A stretch of DNA of 64,000 nt. Source: Cycas panzhihuaensis (lineage: Eukaryota; Cycadophyta). This document shows, one piece after another, positions 12,596 through 23,777 of the stretch. The stretch spans positions 79,553,741-79,617,740 of the forward strand of contig CM041465.1 in assembly GCA_023213395.1 (NCBI GenBank), in the 5' to 3' direction. Numbering within the stretch: position 1 is the first letter of the stretch; every line of letters starts with the position of its first letter. The position numbers and the translations under genes are program-made. Below the pieces are notes generated by a model. It saw only the letters and a program-made list of their open reading frames with translations. It was not told the DNA's origin and ran no database searches.

Positions 12596-13227
12596 TAGGC
12601 ATTTTGTAACCAATTCATCATATATGTTGATGATGCACTACTTGGTAGGGTCAGTTGTAACTGATATTCAATTTCAAAACATGGGCTTACAGTGGGTTTT
12701 GATCCCACAGTTGTGGACAATGCTCGTTCCTCATCTGCTATTTTCTCAATATGAGGCTCGTCTGAGCATAACAATGGGGTCATAAGTTTGTTTCTGGCCT
12801 TTAATATAAATGTGAATTCTCCCCAATCTTGAATAGCCTTTGTGGCGAATAGCCATGGTCTAGCCAACAATGTTGGATAAGTTCTCTTTTCATTTTGCAT
12901 CTATACCACCACAAAGTCCAACAAGATAGTGATTCCTGCAATTGTGGTTGGTACATTCATCAACATTCCCATTGGTCTAACCTACAATTGATTGGCCAAT
13001 CTTATTGAATAATCTGGAGCAACCATTTCTAGCCTTCCCAATTCTATCCAAGAAGATTCAGGGAGTACATTAACTCTCAATCCCCCGTCCACGATTGTTT
13101 TGCATAGCATCGTCCCAAAAATGACAATTGGCACCCTCGAGTCAAACCCCCTATCTTTGACGACTCTCATCATATGTTTTTTATCTGGTCTAAGACCAAG
13201 TATTGAAAATAACCAACTTCCCACCAT
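12595..13227 (-). pseudogene. gypsy-1 aspartic protease
   Basis: Retropepsin-like fold in two pieces. 13227-12982 has IVIFGTMLCKTIVDGGLRVNVLPESSW, quoted here in two parts: IVIFGTMLCK and VDGGLRVNVLPESSW. The active site D-S/T-G has become D-G-G, a form also used by some plant gypsy proteases. 12900-12595 has YPTLLARPWL followed by AIQDWG, the usual C-terminal protease block (LGRPWL type). A frameshift lies between the two pieces. Only about 170 bp separates the start from the 5' LTR, so little room is left for a normal upstream Gag. Confidence 0.68.
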
Positions 13228-13520
13228 TTGAATACAACAATAATGGGGATTGAGACTCCTAATTCAATTAACAAATCTTTAACCATTTGAAGCCTTTGCC
13301 ATGGATTCATACCTTCTTTTAGATGGAGTTTTTCGGAGGCTAATCATCGTTTATATGTCTGTCCTTTAAATCGCCCTTCATGCTGGGAGTCCAAGCTTTG
13401 TGTATAGACCCAATGGTACATAGAAAGCCAACTATCCAATCAGGCCTACAACAATGAGACTTTTTTAAGACAATGTTCAAACCCCTCCCATCCCATGTAC
13501 ATATACATATTGTTCCATCC

Positions 13521-13530
13521 TTATTTATAA
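13521..13530 (-). promoter_or_regulatory. TATA box of the gypsy-1 5' LTR
   Basis: TATAAATAA on the minus strand just downstream of the U3 repeat array, and conserved in the 3' LTR. The position fits the LTR core promoter; no transcript evidence is available. Confidence 0.5.
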
Positions 13531-13639
13531 TATTTCAATGGTTTCAACCATCGTTGGTTACAATTGATAACAACTAACAATGGTTGGCTCTTTACATCAA
13601 TTTGTGTTCAAAAGTACATCTAGATTAGTCTTGGATTGT

Positions 13640-14122
13640 AGCCCTTAATTTTGATCTACTTGTAATTATATTCAGACTGCGATCTACTCGTACTTGCGGC
13701 CCTAACTGCGATTAACTCGTACTTGCACCCCTGACTGCGATCTGCTTGCAATCACAACCCAAACTGCAATTTGCTTGCAACTACGACCCAAACCACGATT
13801 TGCTTGCAACCACAACCTGAACTGCGATAAGCTTGCAACCACAACCCAAATTGCGATCAACTTGCAACCATGACTCAAACCGCATTCTACTTGCACTCTC
13901 AACCCCAACTATGATCAGCTTGTACTCGCGACCTAGGCTGCGATATACTTGTGACCAACTACGATCAGCTCGCAATCATGACCCTAACTGCGATCTGCTC
14001 ATACTTGTGACTCGAGTCACAATCTGCTCACAATCGCAATCTAACTCCTATCTGCTCGCAATCACTTCCCTGACTACAATCTACTCATAGCCCAAATACG
14101 ATCTACTCGTAGCCCGACTTCA
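13640..14122. repeat. 29-bp minisatellite in the gypsy-1 5' LTR
   Basis: About 17 head-to-tail units with the plus-strand core CTGCGATCTGCTYG. Most units are exactly 29 bp and a few are shortened to 22-26 bp near 13940 and 14080. The counterpart in the 3' LTR (6330-6727) has about 14 units. The three-unit difference accounts for most of the length difference between the LTRs. Confidence 0.88.
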
Positions 14123-15399
14123 TCCATTTGCAGACTTACAAAATTTTAGAATTCTTTTCCAAAACTGTGTGTGCAGTTTTGCCCACACACACTCCTCCAT
14201 CATCAAAGCACTAAAGATTAATTGTTACAAACTTGAAACTTACCTCTTAAAGACTACTATGTTATTTGACATTTCTAATATCCGTTGGTCATATATTCTA
14301 ATTCCTTCAAGAAAGGGCTATTACAAGATAGAAATTATCCCTTAAAATACTAAGAAATGAGAGATCTAAGTTGAAAAATGCATCTAGAGGTTATTATGTG
14401 GATGATCATGTGGATATTGAGCCAAAGCACCTCTTCTAATTATCTTTGCAGAATCTCCTAAATTGAAGATGATTATTGAGAGAATATCTTATATATATGC
14501 ATATGTTAGGGACAAAGAGTTTAATCATATTCTACTTTCACTAGTACATATGGAGGAGTTAAAAAGGCAAAGGTAAGGAGGATGTTTGTGAATCCAAGAA
14601 GAACAAGGACTCAAGAAACAAATTTAGCCACAAAAGCCAAGTGAAGAGGTTAGCTTCTTGGATAGGAAAGTGTATCAAAGGAGGTGAATAGGCATAAGTA
14701 CTTCCATCATGAACCTTGCATAGTATATGAATTATTTTCAAAAAAGTTTCATGAAGTACTTTCTCATTCCCTCTCTCTCTTATCTCTTTTATTTTCTGAG
14801 TTTAGCTAAGGTGTATAAGCACCTTAAGGGCGCAATTGGCTTGCATACAATCCCATACGATAGGCTATAGGATTTGTATAGCTCTAAAACATAGCCATAT
14901 GGCCATCCTCATGAGATGCCATATGGCTCTCAATAAAGACCATATGATTGCTCATTATGACAGTTGTACAAGAAGCCTTGTAGCTAGCCATAAAGGTCAA
15001 TGCCATTGCTTTCTAAGTTTATCTAAATTTTGATTTCCCCATAATAGTTTGGCTCGTGTTAATATAGGTTGGTCATACATATGGCTTCCTTGACACAATG
15101 AAATGTAGTCATCATATCATAAAAACTACTAATTTTCTTGCTAGAGATGGTAGTTCTTGAAACCACATCTCTTGTCTTCTCAAAGTCATCCCCTTACATG
15201 CCATTGGAAGTGAGATGGTTTTCCCATTGTGGGTAAGAATGAAGGTCCTCTTCTACTAAGTTTGTAAACATCCCATGACATAAATCCATCAGCATCAAAG
15301 CCATGCAAAGTCAAACAGTCCCTCGCTAGGGGATTACATGTTTTCTACTATTTTAAACTAATTTATTATTTAAGTACAAAAATAAACGAATAAAGTAGA

Positions 15400-15660
15400 A
15401 CAATAATAATAGAGGTACAACAATATAGATGGCAAAGTGCATCAATAATAAATGAATTATAACAAAAATAAATGATAGTACAACACTAATAATGCAATTA
15501 TAACAATGATAAATGGAGGTACAATAATGTTAAATGATGAAAATCTAATACTACAACATGAATAAATGAATTATAGTGGAAATAAATAATAATGCAATAG
15601 TAATGAAGTGACAATGGTGATAAATGGAGGTACGATAGCATGAAATGACATAATTCTAAA
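15400..15660. repeat. Degenerate tandem repeat of about 105 bp
   Basis: An AT-rich stretch in which the phrases ATAAATGGAGGTACAATA and AATAAATGAATTATA recur at intervals of roughly 100-112 bp, for about two and a half copies. It is enriched in AAT/ATA words, so part of the similarity may be low complexity. Confidence 0.5.
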
Positions 15661-15917
15661 AGTATAGTAGTAATTAATAGATAATGAGAGATACAACTAT
15701 AGTAAGTTTAGGACTAACTAAAATTGACTTACAAATGCAAATACTAATTAATGTTAAACAATATCCAACTTGTTTGATCTTAGCCCTTTTCAAGGAACGG
15801 TATCTCCAAGGATTTCACAACCTTCCAAAATAAGAGAAGACCAAAACCCCAAAAAATGATTTGGCCAAATGACCACACAGGTCCCTTGTATAAGTGACAT
15901 TGTGTACAAGTTGGCTT

Positions 15918-16033
15918 CAAGCTAATTAGTTACCCATTTCTAGGTGAAATCAGTCTAAAGCTCATTAATTTCCCAGTTCTAGGTAAAGTCCATCTCAAGC
16001 CAATTAATTACCCATTTCTATATGAATTGGCCT
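15918..16033. repeat. Three tandem copies of a 39-bp repeat
   Basis: Units 15918-15956, 15957-15995 and 15996-16033 share the frame AAGCTAATTAATTACCCATT with scattered changes. No coding or regulatory role is apparent. Confidence 0.7.
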
Positions 16034-17254
16034 CACTAATAGTAAGCCAGTCTCATAAGCAAAGTCTTCCCTTACTTGACATGCTTTGCCCTCACAGAAT
16101 AGGAACTTGTGGATTCTATTAACACCATGCTTCATCTTCCCATGTTGCATCCTCAACTTCCATATTCCTCCATTTGACCAAATATTCATTGATTTACATA
16201 GTTTGTAGTTGTTTATTTTGGGTATCAATAATTCCTTGTGGCTCTACAATAAGCAATTCCCCCTCATCTAGCTTAGAAAGGGCTAATTATGGCACTAGAT
16301 TTTCTCCAAATTTTCCTTTCAATGTAACACACCAGAAAAGTTTATGTATTTTTATTGTAACATTAAGTGGCACCATGTATTACTATTGTAGCATTGAACT
16401 TAGGTGTGTAAAAGAGACAATGTCTGGTGGAAGAAGTTATGACTTCTGAGAGGGATATTTATAAGACCCTCAAGGGGTAACTCTTAACTCTTCACCTCAC
16501 TAGTGACTATTCATTTCATATGGTGAAGGTGACCCTTGACTCTTCATCTCCCTAATGGCTTTTCACTTCATTTCTAGTGACCTTTCTTGATGCCATTTCA
16601 AGTAATATTTAAGAAGTGAGTTAGAATGGAGGGCAATTTTTGAGCATGAGTTCTTTAATGTTAACTTCTATGTATGCATTTGTAAGGAGAGCCACCCCAA
16701 AGTAAGCCAAAGGATTCCACCTAAAGGAGGTTGTTGCATGTAGTTCATTTGTAAAAGTTGTGTATAGTGTTGTTGGTTGGCATTGATGTGTCCAAACAAA
16801 TCCAATAGTGGAACCAGTACCTCTAGTAGATTCACTTGTACAATGTGATGTTAACAGGTTCACACGGTTAATGGGTTGGGCTAACCTCTGGCTGTAGTTT
16901 GGATGTGAAATGCTTTGTGGTGGAAGTGATCTCATTCCCACCCTCAACGATGGTATTGCTTGACTTTCTTTGGTGTCTGGTTTCCTGCTTATTCACTCTT
17001 ATATACTCAACAAGATTCTCTCACAATTTCTTATATTCTAATTTCCTCTCTTAAAAATACATTTGTTATGAAATATGGAATATTGATAGGAGAATATTTT
17101 ATATTAGTGAACTTGTAATTTGGAAATTACATTCTCTGAAGATTGGATTTTAATTAGCAAGAAATTTCAACATCATAAGACTTTTATATTGTTCACTTTT
17201 ATGGGCTATAACATTTGGTATCAAAACCTAGTTGATGAGTATTACTCATCCATA

Positions 17255-17708
17255 TGTCATGACACTATGTAACGAAATATGTAAATTATTATACTTGTAT
17301 GTAAAATAGTATGTTTGTCAACTAAGTAATCAATTAGTTGGTTAGAGAATAGTTAGTAGGTTACCAAACTAACACACGCAATTAGTTAGCTAAGTTTTCA
17401 ATTAGTTAGTTTTTAAGTCCTAGATATAAATAAGAGGAACCTTATTATACAAGTATCATGTAAGCATGTTCTTTTGAATGCAAGAGAGGAAAGCATTTTT
17501 AGTCTCCAATTTGTTCCTGCTCTCTCCATTTGTTGTTTTGCGCCCTTTTCTTTCTTTTTCTAAAGCACATTTGAACTCATACAAGCCAATAGGCTCCTTA
17601 TTCTACTCTCAGTATTCTTTTGCTTCCAAGAAAGGGGTAATTCACGTCCTCAAGGAGTAATTCCAATGTTGAATCATTGAAGATCACTCTTTTTTACTGG
17701 ACATGACA
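17255..17708 (+). repeat. 5' LTR of gypsy-2
   Basis: 454 bp, starting TGTCATG and ending CATGACA, a perfect 7-bp terminal inverted repeat. A TATAAATA box lies at 17425-17432. The primer site starts 8 bases after the end. No second copy is in the window, so the left end rests on the inverted repeat alone. Confidence 0.65.
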
Positions 17709-17715
17709 CATCGAG

Positions 17716-17727
17716 TGGTATCAGAAC
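17716..17727 (+). other. Primer binding site (tRNA-Met) of gypsy-2
   Basis: TGGTATCAGAAC is an 11 of 12 match to the common plant LTR-element primer site complementary to the 3' end of initiator tRNA-Met. It lies directly downstream of the LTR. Confidence 0.75.
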
Positions 17728-17829
17728 ATAACACAAACCTATACAGAACTATTCAATACGACCTTTTGACCTGCTATACTTCTTCCTTTTAGACTTTTGT
17801 TGCATTCCTTCTTTTTGATCTTTTTCAAA

Positions 17830-18780
17830 ATGTCTTGAAGCAAAAAAGAGTACTTTAGCAAAGAGGAAGAGGGTCTCGAGATCAACAGACCCTACTCAAA
17901 AGTTTTATGATGCTCTGTACACTAAGGTGCAATTGATGAACAACATGATAATATTGCTCTAGCAAGTCATGGCACAACATACGTAGCAACAATAGGTTCC
18001 CATTTCCATTTTGCTCCAACCTCAGTTCAAGTTGGATGTGAAAATCTCTATTCCAAAGTTCAATGGCTCCATCAATGTTGAGGCTTTGGATGGATGGTTT
18101 CAAAGCCTTGAGGCATATTTCAAGTGCTAGAATCTCATCAATGAACAGAAGATCTCTGTGGTAGAGATACATATCACTATTCAAACACTAGTATGGCGGC
18201 AAACCCATACTAGAAATTTGCCTGCACATCAGAGACAAGCCATGACCCAATGGAACAAATTCAAGTAAGCTCTTAGGGACAAATTCTGCCTACTTAGATA
18301 TAAGGATGATCAAATGAAGAAGTGGTTGCACATTTGTCAGCAACTTGAACAATTTGTACAATAGTATATCAACACTTTCCACAAGTTGTCCATTATGCTC
18401 GAGGTAACTATTAGAGAAGACATGCTTAAATTGAAGTTTCTAGGAGAACTATCTTTGTATCTACAAAGGGAGATGGAGCTATTGTATATCACTTAGTTGG
18501 ACTAAGCTTTCTATTTCACTCTCAAGATGGAAAGAAGAATGCAAAGGAAGACACCTCCACAGTAGTGACAACCAACAATTCAGCACAAACAACCCTTCCA
18601 CCAAAGAAAGGGAAGCTTCAGGAGGAGTAATCTTAATCCCCAATGACAAATAGACACTCCTCTAGTGCCATCTCAAAACTTTCCCGCAGCCAAGAAGAAA
18701 GAAAGGAAGTATTACAACTATCACAAGTCCTACAACCACTCTAATGAAGAATGACTAAAGCAAAAAGGCCAACCCAAAGC
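17830..18780 (+). pseudogene. gypsy-2 Gag
   Basis: Around 18020-18130 the plus strand reads LDVKISIPKFNGSINVEAL and GWFQSLEAYFK, the start of the plant gypsy Gag domain. It continues with EQFVQ-YINTFHKLSIML near 18350. A degenerate zinc knuckle lies near 18710 (YYNYHKSYNHSNEE), its cysteines largely replaced. Several stops interrupt it. It feeds directly into the protease. Confidence 0.65.
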
Positions 18781-18787
18781 CAAAATC

Positions 18788-19203
18788 TTGGTAGTAGAAG
18801 AGATTGCCAAAGAAGGCACATCAGGTATAGCAGATGAGGACTCCACATTGTTGGTTACCAGCCAAATGGTGACCAATCCTCATTTGGTGTTGATGACAAA
18901 GAACTACCTCATTGTGAAAGGGAAGCCCTGTTTACTCAAAACTACCAAATTAAAGATCATATTGTGTTATGCATTATAGATAATGGCAGTATGAGGAACT
19001 TTATATTAAATCAACTAGTTAGGGATCTTAATCACCCCACAACCTCACATCCTTCTCCCTATAACCTTGGTTGGGTCAAACAAGGAGGACCTCACACTTG
19101 GGTAGATAAAATTCGTATTGTACCTTTTGTTGTAGATCCTTTTGTGGACATAGTCACTTGTGATTTAACACCCATGGATTGTTGCAAGCTCTTGTTGGGA
19201 TGA
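18788..19203 (+). pseudogene. gypsy-2 aspartic protease
   Basis: Two overlapping open pieces (18788-18979 and 18964-19203) joined by a frameshift. The second has IIDNGSMRNFILNQLVRDL, with the active-site D-S-G altered to D-N-G, then SPYNLGWVKQGGP and PMDCCKLLLG, a typical C-terminal protease block for this lineage. A stop follows at once. Confidence 0.68.
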
Positions 19204-19499
19204 CCTTATCAATATGATAGGTATGCAATATATGATGGATACAAAAACACATACAAATTGTACAAATGGCAATAGGCATACGAACTCATCTCCTCAACAT
19301 CTTAGATCCCTATAGCCGCAAGTTCACAAGCCAATAATCTTGCTAATGCTACTAAACAGGGCATTGTCCTAGTTGTAAGACAGGTAGAGGACACCCTTGT
19401 AACGAGATCTAACACCATTCATCCCAACATGTAGGAAATGCTTCAAGAACACACTAATGTATTCAACACACCTTATGGGCTTCCACCTAAGAGGTCTAT

Positions 19500-20004
19500 T
19501 CAACTCACATAGATTTTCTCCTAGGAGCCACTTTGCCTAATGGACCTTTGTATCGCACTTCAGTTCTAGAGTGTGAAGAATTGAAGTGCCAACTCATAGA
19601 TCTCATAAAGAAAAGTCAAATTCAGTCAATTTCTTCCCTTGCAATTCATTAGTGCTACTAGTGCCTAAAAAGGAAGGCGTATGGAGACTTTGCATAGATT
19701 ATAGAGCATTTAATCGCATCACAATCAAGAACTAATATCCATTTCTCTAGATAAATGACTTGATGGATGAGCTACAAGGGGAACAATATTTCACCAAGAT
19801 AGATTTGACATCAGGGTGTCATCAAGTTCATCTAGAGCCTTTCAATGTCTAGAAGATTGCCTTAAAGACTCGTTTTGTACTTTATGAATAGATAGTCATG
19901 CCCTTTGGGCTAACCAATGCCACAACTATCTTCATGAGGTTAATGAATTACCTCCTTTGTCCTTACCTCTAGATGACATAGTGGTTTATAGTCAAACATG
20001 GACT
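19500..20004 (+). pseudogene. gypsy-2 reverse transcriptase, truncated
   Basis: Across three frames one can read DFLLGATLPNGPLYR, a degenerate VPKK block, [13 protein letters not shown], and KIDLTSGCHQV near 19800. The catalytic strand is visible as DDIVVYSQTW at 19973-20002, so both aspartates remain. The sequence then breaks off at the copia-1 LTR, removing the thumb, RNase H and integrase. Confidence 0.66.
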
Positions 20005-20008
20005 GTGG

Positions 20009-20522
20009 TGCACCCACAATAAATTATAACATAAAATATAGTACACTATAAATCATGCAGAAAATAACATCTCAACATACATAACATCAATTATTTTAGT
20101 AGTAAATTAGAGAAATAATAGATGTTGGAGAGAGGGTACCATTATGCATATGAATCATCTAAATATCAACAAATCAATATACACAAATCCATCCACAAAG
20201 TACACAAAGATATGGCAAGAGGAAAACCCCTATAGGGGAGAAAAAAACACCTCATAATAATATAATTTATTATAATAAAAATGGAAATACACGTGGATCT
20301 CATCCTCTACTTGACTAGCTAGCCTCCTGAGATTTCAGCACTCACATAATCAACATAGCCAACATTACATTGTAGATTCTCGAATAATTATTCAAGAAGA
20401 TAGGTAAAGGTTTGTTGAAATGGACAACCGTCCATTTCACCTAACTTTTAGTAATTATCAATTAAATACATTAATAATTAAACTTTAGATAACATTATAC
20501 TTTATAAAGATTATTTCTAACA
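20009..20522 (-). repeat. 3' LTR of copia-1 with polypurine tract
   Basis: In element orientation the tract ATTAAAGGGGGA (20534-20523) is followed at once by TGTTAGAAATAATC, the LTR start. The other end is placed at a TG near 20009. Without a partner LTR that end is uncertain by several bases. Confidence 0.62.
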
Positions 20523-20682
20523 TCCCCCTTTAATGTTATCTTTAGTACAATAGAGAATGTAGAAGATGATGAAGACTTCAGCACGTCAATCCCCATTTGA
20601 TGAAGACTTCATTAATCTTTAATAGCTCTCATAATTTGACAAATTTAACTTTTGTCAATGGATTTATTAATAAATTAGCAAT

Positions 20683-21195
20683 TTACAAATTTATAAAACA
20701 ATAAGACAAATTAATAATATTATCATTTACAAGATTACAAATAAAATGTTGATGTAATTCTATGTGTTTAGTTCTAAAGTGTGCTACAGGATTAGTGGCT
20801 ATAGAAATTACACCTTGATTATCAACATTTATTTGAATAGAAGAGTCAAAAAACAAACCAAGTTTATTTAATAGAGCTTTAATCCAAAGAAATTCCTTGC
20901 TAACTTCTATCAAGGCTTGAAATTCGGCTTCAGTCATAGATAACGCCAATGATCGCATCTTTTTGCTGGACCAAGTTATAAGTGAAGAGTCAAGGAAAAA
21001 GATATAACTAGTTGTGGATTTTCGATCATCAAAATCTCTTACCTAATCAGAATCTGCAGAACTTGGTTAATTTCAAATTAGTATTATAGAAATTATATGT
21101 TAGGCCATAATATATTGTACCTTGTATATATTATAGAATTCGTTTAGCTTCCTTCCAATGTGATTCATGAGGTTTTTGCATATATCTAGAACACA
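20683..21195 (-). pseudogene. copia-1 RT end and RNase H
   Basis: From 21195 the minus strand reads a frameshifted RT tail (SRYMQKPHESHWKEAKRIL). The open piece 20958-20683 (91 codons) follows: RSLALSMTEAEFQALIE, then NVDNQGVISIATNPV and RTKHIELHQHFI. This is the standard copia RNase H with its TEAE, DNQ and TKHI blocks. It stops before the usual ADI-TK end. Confidence 0.8.
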
Positions 21196-21208
21196 AGGCT
21201 AGGTACAC

Positions 21209-23280
21209 ATGACTGGTACCGAAGATCTACTTGAGGAGACACGTCCAATAAGGGCACAAACTATTACATTTGGAAATAATTTCACATATGATGTGACCAA
21301 GATTGGAAGGGCCCCCATTGCTCTAAAGGATTCAAACATCCTCCATCACATCAACAATACCTTCCTTATACCTAGCATGAAAATGAACCTTCTATCAATT
21401 AGTCAGATGGACAAGAAGAACCTAGACGTTCTCTTCAGCCAAGGTGTGTACACCATTACATGTCATGCCACCGGTCAACTAATAGCCACAGAACATGAGG
21501 ATAGTGGGCTATAAAAACTTGACGGAGTTCCCCTCACCACTAGTCCAAGACAAGAGCCCTATTCCATAGCACAAAATAATCACCTTGATAAGGAGAAAGC
21601 AATCATAGTTAAAGACCCACCTCTTGAACAAGTTCAAGGTGAATGTTCATATCATGAAGAGAAATCCACCTCCCCAAATCACCAAGGACCAACTATGACA
21701 CCAACGCCTCGGTCACCTAAATATGTAGAGTCTAAACCTCATGTATAGGCTACATATGGTGCATGGATTACCAAAGATTAAAAGAAACAACTATATTTGT
21801 TCTATTTGGCAAGTAGCATAAAGAGCCATTCTTATCAAATAAAGCATGATGAGCCTCAGAACCATTACGATTAGTCCACTCAGATATTTGCGGGCCCATG
21901 TTAGTTCCTTCACTCAACAAGAACCGATTTTTCATGACCTTTATTGATGACTATTCCATGAAAGTATGGGTCTACTTCCTTAGGAATAAATTTCAAGCCT
22001 TTGAGAAGTTCAAAGAATTTAAGGCTAAGATGGAAAATGAAACCGGCATGAATATCAAGGTGCTTAGATTTAATAATGGAGGAGAGTATACATCTAATCA
22101 GTTCATCAATATCTGTAGACAATCTGGAATCAAACGCCAATTTTCGGCCCCATGTACATCTCAACAAAACGGTGTATAAAAAGGATGAACCAAACATTGG
22201 TGAACAAGGCAAAAACCATGTTGAGTGCTGCTAAACTTGCTAGTCAGTTTTGGGCCGAAGCCATATCAACTGCTGCTTATCTCACCAATAGAAGTGCCAC
22301 AGTAGAAATTAGAGACATCACTCATGAGGAGGCTTGGTCAGGCCAAAAGGCTACAGTCTCTCACCTACAGACATTCGATTGCACAACTTACAAATTAATC
22401 CCCAAGGAAAACAGGAAGAAACTAGATGATAAAAGCCTAAAGTGCATCTTCTTTGGTTATGTACCCAGATGCAAAGCCTACAAAGTATATGACCTTGTTG
22501 GAAACCATGTGTATACCACTCAAGATGTCATATTTGATGAAGATACTTTGAACTTGAACCCTTCACAAATTCAATTTATAGTAGATGAAGATGTCGGTGT
22601 AACTGAAGTGCCTCTTGTACCAATTCTTAAGCCACCATCACCCACATCATTCTACACACCAAGTCCATATTTGGTTCTAACAGCTTTAACATCCACTTCA
22701 GATGCTACCACTATAATGCCACTTATATTAGTTGATGATCTTCAGGTGGAGGTCATTAGTATTCAAAAACCTCCTAAGTGGCTACAACAACTGATAAAAG
22801 ATGCACCTCCTCCTTCCACAATTCCCAAAAGAGAGTCTAATATGAGGCACTCAACCAACTATGCCTTAATGGCACATGTCCTTAAGACTTTTGAACCTTC
22901 CACATTGGAGGAGGCAATCCAAGACCAAACGTGGAAAGAAATAATGAATGAAGAAATGAACTCTATCCTTAAGAATGATACATGGGATTTGACAAAACTA
23001 CCACCTGAAAAGAATCTGGTTGATTGTAGAAGGCTTTACAAAACCAAATTTCATGCCAATGGCCCTATTGAGTGTCATAAAGCTCATTTGGTATTAAAAA
23101 GCAGCTTCCTGAATGGAAAGCTCACAAAAGAAGTTCTCTTGAGGCAAATTGTCAACGACTTTATCGACCGTCTGTACTGACCGTTAAGGACCAAATGGCA
23201 GATATCTTCACTAAAGCACTTGAGAGATCAAAGTTCGAATGATTTCGACATGACCTCGGCATCATGAAAAACATAGTTGT
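21209..23280 (+). pseudogene. copia-2 pol: pre-integrase, integrase, deleted RT, RNase H tail
   Basis: 21209-21514 is the protease-end/pre-integrase region (LKDSNILHHI, MNLLSISQMDKK). Integrase follows at about 21865-22260 (SDICGPM, FIDDYSMKVW). The second catalytic Asp codon at 22072-22074 reads Asn (NNGGEYTS). The catalytic Glu region at 22171-22185 is frameshifted and the Glu codon appears lost. 22152-23180 (342 codons) is still open and carries the integrase end, a Pro/Ser-rich linker and the RT start (WKEIMNEEMNSILKNDTWDL, then RLYKTKFHANGPIE). The RT palm is deleted: the frame jumps near 23100 to SSFLNGKLTKEV. After a second jump, 23190-23275 gives DQMADIFTKAL of RNase H. Confidence 0.82.
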
Positions 23281-23293
23281 CGTTAAGGGAAGA

Positions 23294-23698
23294 TGTTAAA
23301 ACATTTATCGACACCTCTTGTATAAATGTATTTTTTATGTATCATGTACCAAATGTCACAAAGGGTGTACCCCTTTTTGTAAATCAAATTGTAATTTAGA
23401 ATTATGTTGGGTCTGCCCAATTGCCGAATAATGGGGTAATAACATTGGCCTGTTATGTCAACCAATCACATTCATATATTTCAGGTTTCAAATGCTTATA
23501 AATTAAGCACGATCCCTATTCTTTGTACATTGTGTTTTTCACACAGTGAAGTCCTACCAAAATTGAGAACAATCGTTCCAAGCAATTTGGTGATCGCACT
23601 TTAATGCATTTAGTGTGTATTGATCTAGAGTTTTTCTTTGTTTTCTACTTTACTATTGCATGCATATATGATTTATGATCCTGCTCTCTAATTTAGCA
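23294..23698 (+). repeat. 3' LTR of copia-2
   Basis: Follows the purine tract GTTAAGGGAAGA. It starts TGTTAAA and ends TTTAGCA, a near-perfect inverted terminal repeat, giving about 405 bp. TATAAATTAAG near 23493 is a possible TATA box. There is no partner LTR, so the right end is provisional. Confidence 0.62.
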
Positions 23699-23777
23699 AG
23701 AAGATGGTTCATCAAAACAAAATTTGGGGCTCTATATAATGACTTACCACCTGAGAGTTTAGGGAAGAATTAATAGA

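Larger units (their letters stand above)
6095..14191 (-). mobile_element. Ty3/gypsy LTR retrotransposon, both LTRs present (gypsy-1)
   Basis: About 8.1 kb on the minus strand. The 5' LTR is 13401-14191 and the 3' LTR 6095-6802; they align along their length and end in TGTGTGTGGGC (5') and a TACA-like 3' end. Reading down the minus strand one meets protease (13227-12595), a Gag-like block (12595-12037), an acidic linker (12016-11819), RT, RNase H and integrase (about 11500-9034), then an extra coding region (8600-6952). Integrase after RT defines Ty3/gypsy. All coding parts have stops and frameshifts. The LTRs differ by many substitutions and by three copies of a 29-bp repeat, so the insertion is old. 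I see no clear primer site after the 5' LTR and no matching 5-bp target duplication. There are two oddities: a Gag-like block downstream of protease, and the extra 3' coding region. Confidence 0.85.
13401..14191 (-). repeat. 5' LTR of gypsy-1 with U3 minisatellite
   Basis: About 791 bp. In element orientation U3 comes first and is dominated by about 17 imperfect copies of a 29-bp repeat (14122 down to about 13640). A TATAAATAA box follows at 13530-13521, then R/U5 down to 13401. The repeats sit directly upstream of the TATA box, where enhancer repeats are found in other LTRs. The minus-strand open frames at 13702-13975 are only the repeat read through. Confidence 0.82.
14192..17254. other. 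Spacer with two small tandem repeats, no gene
   Basis: No frame here resembles a known protein; the open frames at 16174-16449 and 16621-16947 have no recognisable motif. Two tandem repeats are listed separately (15400-15660 and 15918-16033). The stretch 14192-15350 shows nothing identifiable. Confidence 0.5.
17255..20004 (+). mobile_element. 3'-truncated Ty3/gypsy element (gypsy-2)
   Basis: 5' LTR (17255-17708), tRNA-Met primer site (17716-17727), Gag (about 17830-18780), protease (18788-19203) and RT (about 19500-20000) in order on the plus strand. Similarity ends inside RT at about 20004, just after the DDIVVYS catalytic block, where copia-1 LTR sequence begins. RNase H, integrase and the 3' LTR are missing. 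Many stops; dead copy. Confidence 0.78.
20009..21200 (-). mobile_element. 3' end of a Ty1/copia element (copia-1)
   Basis: A minus-strand fragment holding the end of RT, RNase H, a polypurine tract and the 3' LTR. It is cut off at about 21200 against plus-strand copia-2, and its LTR abuts truncated gypsy-2. The 5' portion is absent from the window. Confidence 0.75.
21200..23698 (+). mobile_element. 5'-truncated Ty1/copia element (copia-2)
   Basis: A plus-strand copia lacking the 5' LTR and Gag. It starts within the protease/pre-integrase region, continues through integrase and the RT N-terminus, then has an internal deletion to the RNase H tail, polypurine tract and 3' LTR. The left end abuts minus-strand copia-1 and the right end abuts truncated gypsy-3. 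Confidence 0.8.

Noticed and set aside
13702-14090. Overlapping open frames on both strands
   Set aside because: Same minisatellite in the 5' LTR, open in several frames because the unit lacks stops.
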